NCBI GenBank assembly: GCA_028282725.1
Contig: JANQHF010000076.1
Coordinates: 1 to 61,351 of the forward strand
Length of the DNA: 61,351 nucleotides
DNA from: Saprospiraceae bacterium
Lineage (GTDB): Bacteria > Bacteroidota > Bacteroidia > Chitinophagales > Saprospiraceae
Direction of reading: 5' to 3'
Shown: positions 8,864 to 17,671 of the stretch, in pieces
Layout: each line of letters opens with the position of its first letter
How positions within the stretch are numbered: position 1 is the first letter of the stretch
Program-made: the position numbers and the translations under genes
Notes under the pieces: model-generated
Told to the model about the DNA's origin: nothing
Database searches by the model: none
Seen by the model: only the letters and a program-made list of their open reading frames with translations

Positions 8864-9808
8864 ATGATCGAAATTTCAGGAGATACCATTAAGAGTCTCA
8901 TTTTGCCTGAAGAAGTTATTGAAAGCGTTAAATCAGGGATACTGAAATTGGAAAAAGGCGACTACAAAGTCCCCGAACGTCTCCATCTTGAAAATGAGCA
9001 CTTGACTTACCTGGTAATGCCCGCTATGGGTACCACTTTTTTCTGCACCAAATTGGTTTCTTTTGCTCCGAACAATCGCGAATTGAATAAACCAGTGATA
9101 ACCGGGGCTGTCATCCTGCATAACGCCAGGACTGGAATCCCGATCGCCCTGATCGATGCGCCTACGATTACTGCCCTGCGAACTGCCGCAGTTGGAGCCA
9201 TCGGATTGGAATTGATCAGTGATCCGTCGATACATAGTATTGGGGTGATCGGTTGTGGAACACAAGGTTTGTGGCAGGCAATCTTCGCCAATGCCGTGCG
9301 TGAAATCGTAAACGTCTTCTGTTATTCACGAACGAAACAGAAATTTGAAACCTTCAAAAGAAAGATCCTCCAGGATACCCCTCATCTCAATGTGGAATGG
9401 TGCGGGCATGCGAATGAAGTCGTTCAAAAATCCGATGTGATTTACGGATGCACTACGTCAAATGATCCCGTCTTTAGCAATGACCCCGTGCTCATAGATG
9501 GAAAGAGATTCATTTCAGTCGGATCATTCAGGAAGGACATGCAGGAATTTCCCGATGCGGTCTATCAGGAGGCGGATCACATTCTGATTGATACGGAAAC
9601 GGCGATGCATGAAGTTGGGGACATCATAAATAGTGTAGAGAAAGGTTGGAAAGAAGCTCATCAAATTTTAACGTTGGGAGCTGTATTGTCCGGAAAGACT
9701 TCCCTGGATCCTTCTGCCAACATCGTTTTTAAATCCGTTGGAATGGCAGCATTTGATCTTGCCTTAGCAGAAGCGGTTTATTTGAGAGAGATACAAAAAC
9801 GAAACTAG
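8864..9808 (+). CDS. Ornithine cyclodeaminase/mu-crystallin family enzyme, probable delta-1-pyrroline-2-carboxylate reductase
   Basis: This is a 314-residue member of the ornithine cyclodeaminase/mu-crystallin family with the NAD(P)-binding turn GVIGCGTQG and the conserved DAPTITALRTAAVGA helix. Family members are true cyclodeaminases or imine reductases. Because the next gene, 11 bases on, is a trans-3-hydroxy-L-proline dehydratase, the most economical role is reduction of its product delta-1-pyrroline-2-carboxylate to L-proline, as shown for other enzymes of this family (LhpI type). The reading frame is open back to 8780, but the ATG at 8864 gives the usual start MIEISGDTIKSLI and avoids overlap with the lipoprotein gene. 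Confidence 0.82.
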   Translation: MIEISGDTIKSLILPEEVIESVKSGILKLEKGDYKVPERLHLENEHLTYLVMPAMGTTFFCTKLVSFAPNNRELNKPVITGAVILHNARTGIPIALIDAPTITALRTAAVGAIGLELISDPSIHSIGVIGCGTQGLWQAIFANAVREIVNVFCYSRTKQKFETFKRKILQDTPHLNVEWCGHANEVVQKSDVIYGCTTSNDPVFSNDPVLIDGKRFISVGSFRKDMQEFPDAVYQEADHILIDTETAMHEVGDIINSVEKGWKEAHQILTLGAVLSGKTSLDPSANIVFKSVGMAAFDLALAEAVYLREIQKRN

Positions 9809-9819
9809 AAAATCGCTTC

Positions 9820-10860
9820 ATGAATGATATTTTTAAAAACTGGAATTGGACGTTCCCGCAGTATGGACTAAAAATATCCTGTATCGATATGCATACAGGT
9901 GGTGAACCGGTTCGCATACCTGTTTCAGGTCTTCCGAAAATTGAAGGAAACACGATTTTGGAGAAAAGAAGTTTCTTTAAATCAAATTATGACCACCTGC
10001 GTCGTGGATTGATGTGGGAACCCAGGGGGCATGCCGACATGTATGGGGCAGTACTTCTGCCTACTTCGATAGATGAAGCTGATTTTGATGTTCTCTTTTT
10101 GCATAATGAAGGATATTCCACCATGTGTGGTCATGCCATTCTCGCCCTGACCAAATTTGTATTTGTGACCGGGCTGAAATCAATCGCGGAGAACAATTCA
10201 GTAAAGATCAATACCCCTGCAGGTGTGGTTACCGCTTCGGCACAGCTGATAGGAAAGGAAGTAGTAAAATGCTCTTTTATCAATGTGCCTTCATTTGTTG
10301 TTTTTGAGGAAGAACATGTGGAAGTGCCTGGTGTAGGGAAGGTCAAGTTTGACCTGGTGTTCGGGGGAGCGTTTTACGCCATTGTTTCATCCGGTCAATT
10401 CCATTTGTCTCTTTATCCCAATCAGTATCAGAAGATGATCGAGCTTGGCAGGAAAATTAAGGACTGTATCACCGAACGTTTTGAAATCAGGCATCCTGCA
10501 GAGAATGATTTGGGTTTCTTGTACGGAACGATCTTTACAGGCCCTTCAGAGGATCCGGAAAATCACAGCAGGAATGTCTGTATTTTTGCTGATGGAGAAT
10601 TGGACCGTTCTCCCACCGGGACCGGAGTAAGTGCAAGGGCTGCGCTACATTATCACCGGGGTGAAATCGATCTCCACGAGCCAGTGATCATTGAAAGTAT
10701 ATTGGGTACAACCATGACTGTAAAAGCCATTGAGGAAGTCGATTTCCATGACTGGCCGGCCGTGATTCCTGAAGTCTCCGGTCAAGCTCATTTTACCGGT
10801 GAGCATACTTTTTATTTTGACCAATCAGATCCTCAAAAGGATGGGTTTATTTTTCGGTAG
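9820..10860 (+). CDS. Proline racemase family protein, probable trans-3-hydroxy-L-proline dehydratase
   Basis: The 346-residue protein has the family fold (DMHTGGEPVRI near the N-terminus, NIGYS/T-like EGYSTMCGHA). The first catalytic cysteine is Cys103 in MCGHA; at the second site there is Thr266 in DRSPTGTG instead of the cysteine of racemases and 4-hydroxyproline epimerases. The Cys/Thr pair is the known signature of trans-3-hydroxy-L-proline dehydratase, which forms delta-1-pyrroline-2-carboxylate and water. The upstream neighbour is a likely reductase of that product, so the pair would convert 3-hydroxyproline (a collagen residue) to proline. Specificity is deduced from two residues and context. 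Confidence 0.85.
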   Translation: MNDIFKNWNWTFPQYGLKISCIDMHTGGEPVRIPVSGLPKIEGNTILEKRSFFKSNYDHLRRGLMWEPRGHADMYGAVLLPTSIDEADFDVLFLHNEGYSTMCGHAILALTKFVFVTGLKSIAENNSVKINTPAGVVTASAQLIGKEVVKCSFINVPSFVVFEEEHVEVPGVGKVKFDLVFGGAFYAIVSSGQFHLSLYPNQYQKMIELGRKIKDCITERFEIRHPAENDLGFLYGTIFTGPSEDPENHSRNVCIFADGELDRSPTGTGVSARAALHYHRGEIDLHEPVIIESILGTTMTVKAIEEVDFHDWPAVIPEVSGQAHFTGEHTFYFDQSDPQKDGFIFR

Positions 10861-10903
10861 GATGAACCAAGTCTTACCCTGCAGGATCATTGGTTGGGAG
10901 GAC

Positions 10904-12145
10904 CTACATCGCTTCCAACTCATGAGCTAATGCCACGATATCCGAATCACTTACGATAAAATCAGAGAGCACCTCGTATTCTTCAGCACCCTTGCACTTC
11001 AATAACTGCATTGTCCGCAAGGCCTGGTGGTTGTCGGGACTGAACGAGATTTTGGCTCCAACCAGGTCGAGATCCCTTATGTTATTCATTGCATCCACCA
11101 AACCTTCACGAGTGACATTGTCTCCCAACGATTGTAATGCCTCCGTGAACGGAAGAGCGTATATAAAACCTGCAAATGGGAAAACTCCCCATCGCACATC
11201 GGGATAGTATTTCTCCATCGCAGTCTTGTACTTCATGATACGCGGATCGTCATAATCATAAGGTGGCTTTGCAAAAGAACCAAAGATGACTCCTTCCCAG
11301 GCGCCTTTTGTCAGGTCGTGCATGAGGGCCATATCCGACAGAATGAATGATGCAATGAACTGAGGTTCGTACCCGATCACTTTAGCAGAAGTTACGGTAA
11401 TCACGCCTTGTCTGGGAAGCGTCCATAGGAGGACGACATCTGCACCTGACTCCTTTAGCCTGGCGATGTGTGAAGTCAAATCACTGTCCGTTATTTCTAC
11501 GGGAACTTCAGATACAAAGTCCAGGCCCTGTTCTTTCAAATAACTCTTTGCTCCAACCAGGGCGCTTTTACCAACATCATCATTCTGATATATGATGCCG
11601 ATCTTGCCGGACTGAAGACTATCCACTGCGTATTTAGCCTGAATGATTCCTTCATCGATATAGTAGGGGAGTACGCTGAAGACATTGGGCTTTATTGGTA
11701 TCGACCAATGGGTTGCACCTGTGATCGGCGAAATCCAGGGGATATCCTCTTCAACTATATAGTCTATAACGGACATACAAGGTGCAGTCCCGATGCCACC
11801 TACAAATGCAAATACTTCATCACGTTGCACCATCTCGCGCACAGCCGGAACTGTTCTTGATGGATCATAGGCATCATCCTTCATGACAAAGTTGATCGTT
11901 CGACCATTGATACCGCCCTCATCATTGACCATTTTAAAATAGGCATCCATGCCTTTGACGATGTTGCCCCACAAAGCAGCAGGTCCGGTCAGTGGTCCAA
12001 ATGAGCCGATTGTGATTTCTGTTTCGCTGACTCCGGTGGTATTTCCCTGATCGGTATTTTCACCAGACGAACCACCTCCGCTACAGGAAAGAAATAAAAT
12101 GATTGAAAAAAGAAGAACTGGTATGCAAATTCTGTAAGCTGTCAT
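10904..12145 (-). CDS. Branched-chain-amino-acid-type ABC transporter substrate-binding lipoprotein
   Basis: This is a 413-residue periplasmic binding protein of the Leu/Ile/Val type (Peripla_BP_6). It has a lipoprotein leader ending in FLSC (Cys21 lipidated), then EITIGSFGPLTGPAALWG and GGINGRTINFVMKDDAYDPS, the standard N-terminal lobe. The frame is open upstream to 12319, but the ATG at 12143-12145 is the only start giving a signal peptide, and the longer version would overlap the divergent flavoenzyme gene. It lies apart from the permease/ATPase genes (14.3-19.7 kb, same strand). The ligand is unknown; the family also binds aromatic acids and amides. Confidence 0.9.
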   Translation of the reverse strand: MTAYRICIPVLLFSIILFLSCSGGGSSGENTDQGNTTGVSETEITIGSFGPLTGPAALWGNIVKGMDAYFKMVNDEGGINGRTINFVMKDDAYDPSRTVPAVREMVQRDEVFAFVGGIGTAPCMSVIDYIVEEDIPWISPITGATHWSIPIKPNVFSVLPYYIDEGIIQAKYAVDSLQSGKIGIIYQNDDVGKSALVGAKSYLKEQGLDFVSEVPVEITDSDLTSHIARLKESGADVVLLWTLPRQGVITVTSAKVIGYEPQFIASFILSDMALMHDLTKGAWEGVIFGSFAKPPYDYDDPRIMKYKTAMEKYYPDVRWGVFPFAGFIYALPFTEALQSLGDNVTREGLVDAMNNIRDLDLVGAKISFSPDNHQALRTMQLLKCKGAEEYEVLSDFIVSDSDIVALAHELEAM

Positions 12146-12190
12146 GATTTTTAGATATTCGAAAGACCTAAATATAGCAACTCTTAGCAA

Positions 12191-13384
12191 ATGAGTACTT
12201 CTGGAAAATATGATATCGTCATAGTGGGCGGGGGAATATTTGGTGTTTCGTCTGCCATTGAACTGGCCAGGAGAAATCACAAGGTAGCGATATTGAATCC
12301 GGATACGATTCCACATCACCTGGCCTCTTCGACCGACATTTCCAAAGCTGTAAGAATGGAGTATGGATCAGATCGTGAGTACCACAGGATGGCAGAATTG
12401 AGTATAGAAAAATGGCATGACTGGAATCATATCCTGGGTGAAGAAGTGTACCACGAAGTAGGATTCCTCATGCTTTGTAAAGAATCTATAGAAAGCGAAT
12501 ACCAATCTTTTGAAAAATGCAGCATTGAAAATCTTGCGCAGGCAGGATATCCATCTGAACGCCTCGGCGTGCTTGGTTTAAAGGAAAAATTTCCGGTGGT
12601 TAATGTGGATAATTATCCCGAGGGAAGTTTCAACCCAAAAGGGGGATATGCGGAATCGGGAAGAGCCGTAGAACTCCTGGCAAAATATGCGGCATCTATA
12701 GGGGTGGTGATTCATGAGCATCAAACGGTTTCATCTATACTCATCGATGATGGACAATGCAATGGAGTCGAAACCAAAGAGGGCCGTCTATTTCATTGTC
12801 AGCAAGTGATCGTAGCGGCCGGGACGAATACACCTCTATTGGTGCCCGAAATCCAACCTTTTGTAAAATCTACAGGTCACTCTGTTTTTTGGTTAAAGCC
12901 AAGTGAACCCAAAAGATTCACACCTCCCAGATTTTCGGTTTTCACAGCAGACATTTCCAATACGGGATGGTATGGATTTCCGCTACATCCGAGACAGGGA
13001 GTTGTGAAGATTGGCAAACACTCAAAGGGAGATGCCATTCACCCGGAGCAAGATGACCGAATTGTCAGAGCGGATGAAATCGAAGATCTTCGTTCCTTCT
13101 TAGAGAGTACATTTCCTGAGCTGCGAAATGCCCCATTGGTCTGTACCCGCAAATGTCTCTATACCGATACCATGGATGGACACTTCTGGATTGATCGCCA
13201 TCCGGAAGTCCAGGGTTTGATCGTTTGCACGGGTGGAAGTGGTCATGGATTTAAAATGGGTCCGATCATCGGGGAAATCACCGCAGATACTGTCGAAGAT
13301 AAAGAACATGAATTCGCTGCCCGTTATAAGTGGCGCCACCTGACCGCAGATACTATCCAGATGGAAGAGGCGAGGAATGTGTAG
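12191..13384 (+). CDS. FAD-dependent amine oxidase, sarcosine/pipecolate oxidase-like
   Basis: A 397-residue DAO-superfamily protein beginning with the dinucleotide-binding motif IVIVGGGIFGVSSAIELA. The C-terminal part closely follows the monomeric sarcosine oxidase pattern: TRKCLYTDT with Cys322 at the position of the covalent flavin-linking cysteine, then DGHFWIDRHP and GGSGHGFKMGP. It would oxidise a secondary amine (sarcosine, N-methyl amino acid, pipecolate or proline-like) to an imine with release of H2O2. It lies between the Liv binding protein (divergent, 45-bp gap) and the repeat region, near the hydroxyproline genes, so a cyclic imino acid substrate is possible but unproven. Confidence 0.85.
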   Translation: MSTSGKYDIVIVGGGIFGVSSAIELARRNHKVAILNPDTIPHHLASSTDISKAVRMEYGSDREYHRMAELSIEKWHDWNHILGEEVYHEVGFLMLCKESIESEYQSFEKCSIENLAQAGYPSERLGVLGLKEKFPVVNVDNYPEGSFNPKGGYAESGRAVELLAKYAASIGVVIHEHQTVSSILIDDGQCNGVETKEGRLFHCQQVIVAAGTNTPLLVPEIQPFVKSTGHSVFWLKPSEPKRFTPPRFSVFTADISNTGWYGFPLHPRQGVVKIGKHSKGDAIHPEQDDRIVRADEIEDLRSFLESTFPELRNAPLVCTRKCLYTDTMDGHFWIDRHPEVQGLIVCTGGSGHGFKMGPIIGEITADTVEDKEHEFAARYKWRHLTADTIQMEEARNV

Positions 13385-13494
13385 TTTCTATACGCAGGGT
13401 ATGACTTTTAAGGCATGCCCTGACTTAAATTCAGGTGCCTGCTCCGCTTCGACGAGTCTGACACGCCTATCGGAGTCGCCAGACCATAGGCGAG

Positions 13495-13512
13495 ATGACT
13501 TGAGCATGGGTA
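13495..13512. repeat. 18-base direct repeat, copy 1 (other copy 14128-14145)
   Basis: atgacttgagcatgggta occurs identically at 14128-14145. Both copies are followed about 6-9 bases later by a similar stretch containing ATGTTGAACTG. The 18-mer resembles one unit of the minisatellite family (gatgacttgaagcaagg), suggesting common origin. Confidence 0.65.
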
Positions 13513-13615
13513 CGTGGTTTTTATGTTGAACTGCTTATCTACTCGTATTTCAAAAACTAAATTCCATCCACCGTTTGCCGTTGATCGTCTACCATCTCAT
13601 TATTGTTTTGTCACA

Positions 13616-13732
13616 ATTCTTGTGTTCAAGAATGTGCGCCAAAACTGCTGTGTCCTTGGTTATTCCGCTCCGGAGTTACGTGCTCCGCACTCACCCCGGG
13701 CTACAGATATTCCGCCCCTACGGGGCTTTTTG
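13616..13732. repeat. ~117-base intergenic repeat, copy 1, ending in a terminator-like hairpin
   Basis: The sequence starts attcttgtgttcaagaatg (a small hairpin), continues with GTGCGCCAAAAC, a GC-rich part with CCGCTCCGG and GTGCTCCGCAC, and ends gcccctacggggct followed by five T. The end (GCCCC-tac-GGGGC-TTTTT) is a compact terminator-like stem. Copy 2 lies at 13970-14085 in the same orientation. Such repeats are probably genome-wide REP-like elements of this organism. Confidence 0.75.
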
Positions 13733-13969
13733 ATCAAGTCTTTGATTTTGGATATTCCACCATTTTGTTTGTTCTTAATTGTTTATCCGCTATACACCAT
13801 TAACTATGGACTATTGACCATCATCCATGGACCGCTTTCCTGAAAAATGCTTTGACAAGGATGTCTGGTGCAACACCGGGCCAAAGACTAAAGACCCTTA
13901 GTCAACCTTCTCGCCGTAACTCATCTCGCCATAGGCGGAGCAAGCGCCCACCTTGAAAGTTGAGCGATG

Positions 13970-14085
13970 ATTCTTGTTTCAAGAATGTGCGCCAAAACCG
14001 CTCCTGCCTTTGCTAATCCGCTCCGGGGTTGTGTGCTCCGCACCCACCCCGGGCTACAGATATTCCGCCCCTACGGGGCTTTTTG
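13970..14085. repeat. ~117-base intergenic repeat, copy 2, ending in a terminator-like hairpin
   Basis: Same element as 13616-13732. The last ~38 bases, from ACCCCGGGCTACAG through the CCCCTACGGGG stem and T-run, are identical; the first part differs at several positions and by a one-base indel. It may act as a terminator for plus-strand transcription leaving the flavoenzyme gene. Confidence 0.75.
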
Positions 14086-14127
14086 GGCATTATCTTTAGA
14101 ACTTGGATTTTGGAATTTAATAGCGGG

Positions 14128-14145
14128 ATGACTTGAGCATGGGTA
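14128..14145. repeat. 18-base direct repeat, copy 2 (other copy 13495-13512)
   Basis: Identical to 13495-13512 and in the same orientation. With the 13616/13970 pair it shows that a larger block of this gap has been duplicated or assembled from dispersed repeats. Confidence 0.65.
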
Positions 14146-14259
14146 TCTGTTGTTTATATGTTGAACTGTTTATTTGTTTATTGAGGTTATTCGAAAGAGG
14201 AGCTATCTGAATTCATTCAAAACTTGCGCTAAAACTCAAAACTCAAAATTGAACATTGT

Positions 14260-16074
14260 TCAATACATCGACTCTATCAAATCACAGTATGCTTCATTAA
14301 TAAATTTTCTCTTGACCTTCATCGTTGGTGTCATTTCTCCGTCTTCCTGGTACAGGCGCTTGTCAAGGATTCGAAACTTCCGGATGTTCTGCACTTTGGC
14401 GAGGGCATTATTCACCTTGCGAACTTCTTTGTCAATCAATTGTACTACGTCCTCATGTTCGGCAAGATCGGCATATGTAGAATATTGGATTTTATGATCC
14501 TGGGCCCACTTATTGATGTTGTCCTCATCCAATACGATGATGGCAGAAAGATATTTTCTGCGATCACCGATCACTACAGCATCATTAATGTACGGGCTGA
14601 ATTTTAATTTGTTCTCGATGTACTGTGGAGCAATGTTTTTTCCACCTGCGGTGATGATCAGGTCTTTTTTACGATCTACGATCTTCACAAATCCTTCCTC
14701 ATCAATTTCTCCAATATCACCGGTATGCATCCAGCCATCCTCTAAAGCTGCAGCTGTGGCCTCCGGATTCTTGTAATAGCCTTTAAATATTGACGGATGA
14801 CGGGACATGATTTCCCCGTCAGATGCAATCTTGAATTCTGTTCCCTTAATGGCCTTTCCCACTGTTCCGAATTTGTATTCATTGGGAGAGCTGAAAGTGA
14901 TAATTGCTGAAGTCTCCGTCATGCCATAGCCTTCTACGATCAGGAGTCCAATGGTCTTATAGAAGCGGAGAATGTCCGGTGATATAGGTGCGGCACCACT
15001 GAAGGCATATCGCATTTTTTCCATCCCCAATCTTTCTTTCAGCCAATAGAATACTCCTTTCTGGGCTATGAAATTTCCTAATTTTAGGGCAGGATTAGGT
15101 GATTTCCCCTTGTCGAGGGCCTTTTGGTACTTATTGGCAACACCAAGCGCCATCCGGTAGACGATGCGGTTAAACCAGTCAGCATCTTCCATTTGAATGA
15201 AGATCTTGGAATAAAACTTTTCCCAGATCCTGGGGACAGCATAGCCGATTGTCGGATGAATCTCCCGTAAGTTTTGCGGTACCGTATCGATACTTTCCAC
15301 GAAGTTGATCGTGTATCCTGCCAGCATGTGCAGATAGACACTGAATGTGCGCTCGAAAATGTGACACAAAGGAAGAAAGGACATAATCTCTTCCTCAGAA
15401 TTAATGAATTGACCGTCATCGACAGATGAAATGGCTTCTGAAGCCCAGATCAAATTCTTATTCGTCAACATTGCCCCCTTGGGATTTCCGGTAGTCCCTG
15501 AGGTATACACCAGGATGGCTGTGTCATCTTCATCTATCGACGAAATTCGATCCTCTATAACAGCACGGTTTTCTGACAGCCGTGCCTTTCCGGATTGCAC
15601 GAGATCTTCCAATCTCAGCACTTGTTCATCATCAAGAGCAGTAAGTCCTTTGTCTTCCCAGTAGATGACGTTCTTTAAATGTGGCGACGACTTCCGAAAT
15701 CTCAACCACTTGTCCACTTGTTCTTCGTCTTCAGCAAAGAGCACCTTGCATTCCGCGTGGTTAACCACATATTTCACTTGCTGCCAGGCGTTGGTAGTGT
15801 AGATCCCGACCGTTGTGGCACCTGCCATCTGTGTAGCCATATCGATGAACAACCACTCAGGGCAATTCTCACCGATTACCCCTACAAAGTCTCCTTTTTG
15901 TACCCCTAGATCAATCAGCGCTGAAGCCAATTGTATGGAATGCTCATAATATTCTGTCCAGGTCACCTCAGTCCACAGGCCGAACTTCTTATGCCTCATG
16001 GCCACCTTCTCTCCCAGGTTTTGAGCTGTGGAAATAAAAAGCTCAGGTACTATGTATGATGTGGCCTTTTTCAT
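14260..16074 (-). CDS. Long-chain acyl-CoA synthetase (AMP-binding ligase)
   Basis: A 604-residue ANL-superfamily enzyme of the long-chain fatty-acid-CoA ligase group. It has the P-loop-like ILVYTSGTTGNPKGAML (about residue 190-210), the VEGYGMTETSA motif and YKNPEATAAALEDGWMHTGD, followed by the C-terminal VDRKKDLIITAGGKNIAP hinge. It activates a carboxylic acid to acyl-AMP and then acyl-CoA. It begins 4 bases after the LivF-like gene and is the last gene of the Liv ABC run. This suggests that the imported compound is a carboxylic acid that is activated on entry, rather than a branched-chain amino acid. Confidence 0.92.
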   Translation of the reverse strand: MKKATSYIVPELFISTAQNLGEKVAMRHKKFGLWTEVTWTEYYEHSIQLASALIDLGVQKGDFVGVIGENCPEWLFIDMATQMAGATTVGIYTTNAWQQVKYVVNHAECKVLFAEDEEQVDKWLRFRKSSPHLKNVIYWEDKGLTALDDEQVLRLEDLVQSGKARLSENRAVIEDRISSIDEDDTAILVYTSGTTGNPKGAMLTNKNLIWASEAISSVDDGQFINSEEEIMSFLPLCHIFERTFSVYLHMLAGYTINFVESIDTVPQNLREIHPTIGYAVPRIWEKFYSKIFIQMEDADWFNRIVYRMALGVANKYQKALDKGKSPNPALKLGNFIAQKGVFYWLKERLGMEKMRYAFSGAAPISPDILRFYKTIGLLIVEGYGMTETSAIITFSSPNEYKFGTVGKAIKGTEFKIASDGEIMSRHPSIFKGYYKNPEATAAALEDGWMHTGDIGEIDEEGFVKIVDRKKDLIITAGGKNIAPQYIENKLKFSPYINDAVVIGDRRKYLSAIIVLDEDNINKWAQDHKIQYSTYADLAEHEDVVQLIDKEVRKVNNALAKVQNIRKFRILDKRLYQEDGEMTPTMKVKRKFINEAYCDLIESMY

Positions 16075-16078
16075 TGAT

Positions 16079-16858
16079 CTATCCCCATCTTCTTTTTCGT
16101 TTGTAGCGCTGTTCGCCCTTCACCGACTCCTCCATTTTAATACCCAAATAAAATTCCTTGACATCTTCGTCCTCCATCAAATCTGCCGATCTACCCGAAT
16201 GTACAAATCTTCCATTTTCCATGATATAGCCAAAATCGGCTGTCTTGAGAGCCATATTGGCATTCTGCTCCACAAGCAGGACGGTCACACCTGCATCTCT
16301 TATGCTAGGAATGATTCCGAAGATTAATTTGACCAGTGCCGGTGAAAGACCGAGTGAAGGCTCATCCATGATGAGTAGTCTGGGCCTGTTCATTAATGCT
16401 CTTGCAATGGCCAGCATTTGTTGCTCTCCACCTGATAAGGTACCGGCTTGCTGACTGATCCGTTCTTCAAGAACTGGAAAATAACCGAACATGCGTTGGA
16501 TATCCGCTGAAATATTCTTGCGATCCTTGCGCAGGTAAGCTCCGACGAGAAGATTTTCTTTCACGGTTAATTCGTCAAATACTTCACGTCCCTCTGGTAC
16601 ATATCCGATTCCAAGGCTTACGATGTACTCCGTGTCCTTTCTTCCGATGTGTTTCCCGTCAAAAGTGATCCCGCCTTTATCCGGTTGGTCATCGAGCAGT
16701 CCCATGATCGTATTTAAAGTCGTCGTCTTTCCGGCGCCATTATTCCCAAGGATCGTTGTAATCGAACCTTCCTCAATATCAAAGGACACACCATGCAAGG
16801 CACGTACATGGTCATAGTATGTCTCTATATTATTGACTTCCAGTATTTTGCGTGCCAT
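16079..16858 (-). CDS. livF: Liv-type ABC transporter ATP-binding protein (LivF)
   Basis: A 259-residue ABC ATPase with Walker A GNNGAGKTT, signature LSGGEQQ and Walker B LLIMDEPS; GYVPEGREVF in the middle is typical of LivF. The C-terminal ~20 residues are basic and appear to be a lineage-specific tail. The partner LivG is 8 bases upstream and the acyl-CoA ligase 4 bases downstream, so the genes are co-transcribed. The gene symbol denotes the family only; the transported compound is not known. Confidence 0.93.
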   Translation of the reverse strand: MARKILEVNNIETYYDHVRALHGVSFDIEEGSITTILGNNGAGKTTTLNTIMGLLDDQPDKGGITFDGKHIGRKDTEYIVSLGIGYVPEGREVFDELTVKENLLVGAYLRKDRKNISADIQRMFGYFPVLEERISQQAGTLSGGEQQMLAIARALMNRPRLLIMDEPSLGLSPALVKLIFGIIPSIRDAGVTVLLVEQNANMALKTADFGYIMENGRFVHSGRSADLMEDEDVKEFYLGIKMEESVKGEQRYKRKRRWG

Positions 16859-16866
16859 TTGTTCAA

Positions 16867-17670
16867 TTATTCATTTATAGTGTTGACGTCCTCTTCGGTT
16901 TCTTCACCTAAATATGCACTGATCACCTCGGGGTGATTGAGCACGTCTTCTACGTCACCACATGTGATCATTTTGCCAAAATTTATCGCCAGAATTCTGT
17001 CCGAAATATACTTGACCATTTGCATATTATGCTCGATGAGAATGACGGTGATACCGAGGAGATCACGTATATCCCGGATGGAATAGATCATTTCCTCTTT
17101 TTCTTCCTGGGTCAAACCTGCTGCTGGTTCGTCCAACAAGATCAATTCGGGTTCCATAGCCAGTGCTCGTCCTAATTCCACCAGTTTTTGTTTGCCATAC
17201 GGCAAGTTGGCCACATATACATCCCGTGCGGATTCCAATTCGAGAAAATCGATGATTTCCTCCACCTTCCTGCGATTGGCCATTTCCTCCCTGGCAGCCG
17301 GAGATCTCCTGATAGATAATCCTGCAATAGAAAAAATCCCTGCTTTCATGGCTTTGTGCCTGCCCAACATCAGATTGTCAAGGGTAGTCATATTTGCAAA
17401 AAGCTCGAGATTCTGAAAGGTACGGGCAATACCTAGTGATGCGATCTGATCAGGTCTTTTTCCCACCAAATCCTGCTTCTTAAATAACATAGTCCCTTCC
17501 TCTGGTTTGTACAAACCATTGATGCAATTAAAGACAGTGGATTTACCGGCACCATTGGGTCCGATGATGGAGAATATCTCTTTCTCCTCTACCTCGAAGG
17601 TCAAATTATTAATGGCCGTCAGTCCTCCAAATCTTTTAGTCAAATTATGCACTTGAAACAACTGGCCCAT
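16867..17670 (-). CDS. livG: Liv-type ABC transporter ATP-binding protein (LivG)
   Basis: A 267-residue ABC ATPase with Walker A GPNGAGKST, LivG-type signature NLPYGKQKLVELGRAL and Walker B LILLDEPAAGL, then ILIEHNMQMV. It also has the long insert between the A-loop and signature typical of LivG (LDNLMLGRH). It energises import together with LivF on the inner face of the membrane. It starts immediately after livH (1-base gap). The acidic C-terminal end (LGEETEEDVNTINE) is a small extension. Confidence 0.93.
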   Translation of the reverse strand: MGQLFQVHNLTKRFGGLTAINNLTFEVEEKEIFSIIGPNGAGKSTVFNCINGLYKPEEGTMLFKKQDLVGKRPDQIASLGIARTFQNLELFANMTTLDNLMLGRHKAMKAGIFSIAGLSIRRSPAAREEMANRRKVEEIIDFLELESARDVYVANLPYGKQKLVELGRALAMEPELILLDEPAAGLTQEEKEEMIYSIRDIRDLLGITVILIEHNMQMVKYISDRILAINFGKMITCGDVEDVLNHPEVISAYLGEETEEDVNTINE

Positions 17671-17671
17671 A

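Larger units (their letters stand above)
13385..14259. other. 875-base repeat-rich non-coding region
   Basis: No convincing gene. The region holds two copies of a ~117-base sequence (listed separately), two copies of an 18-mer atgacttgagcatgggta (13495-13512 and 14128-14145), each followed shortly by a TATGTTGAACTG-type stretch, and at 13395-13415 a degenerate copy of the 18-bp minisatellite unit found at 35.5 and 52.4 kb. Short open frames here (for example 13514-13843) run through the repeats and have no recognisable protein character. Confidence 0.7.

Noticed and set aside
13514-13843. Protein-coding frames within the repeat-rich gap
   Set aside because: They run through two copies of non-coding repeats, have no homology-like content and vary between the copies.
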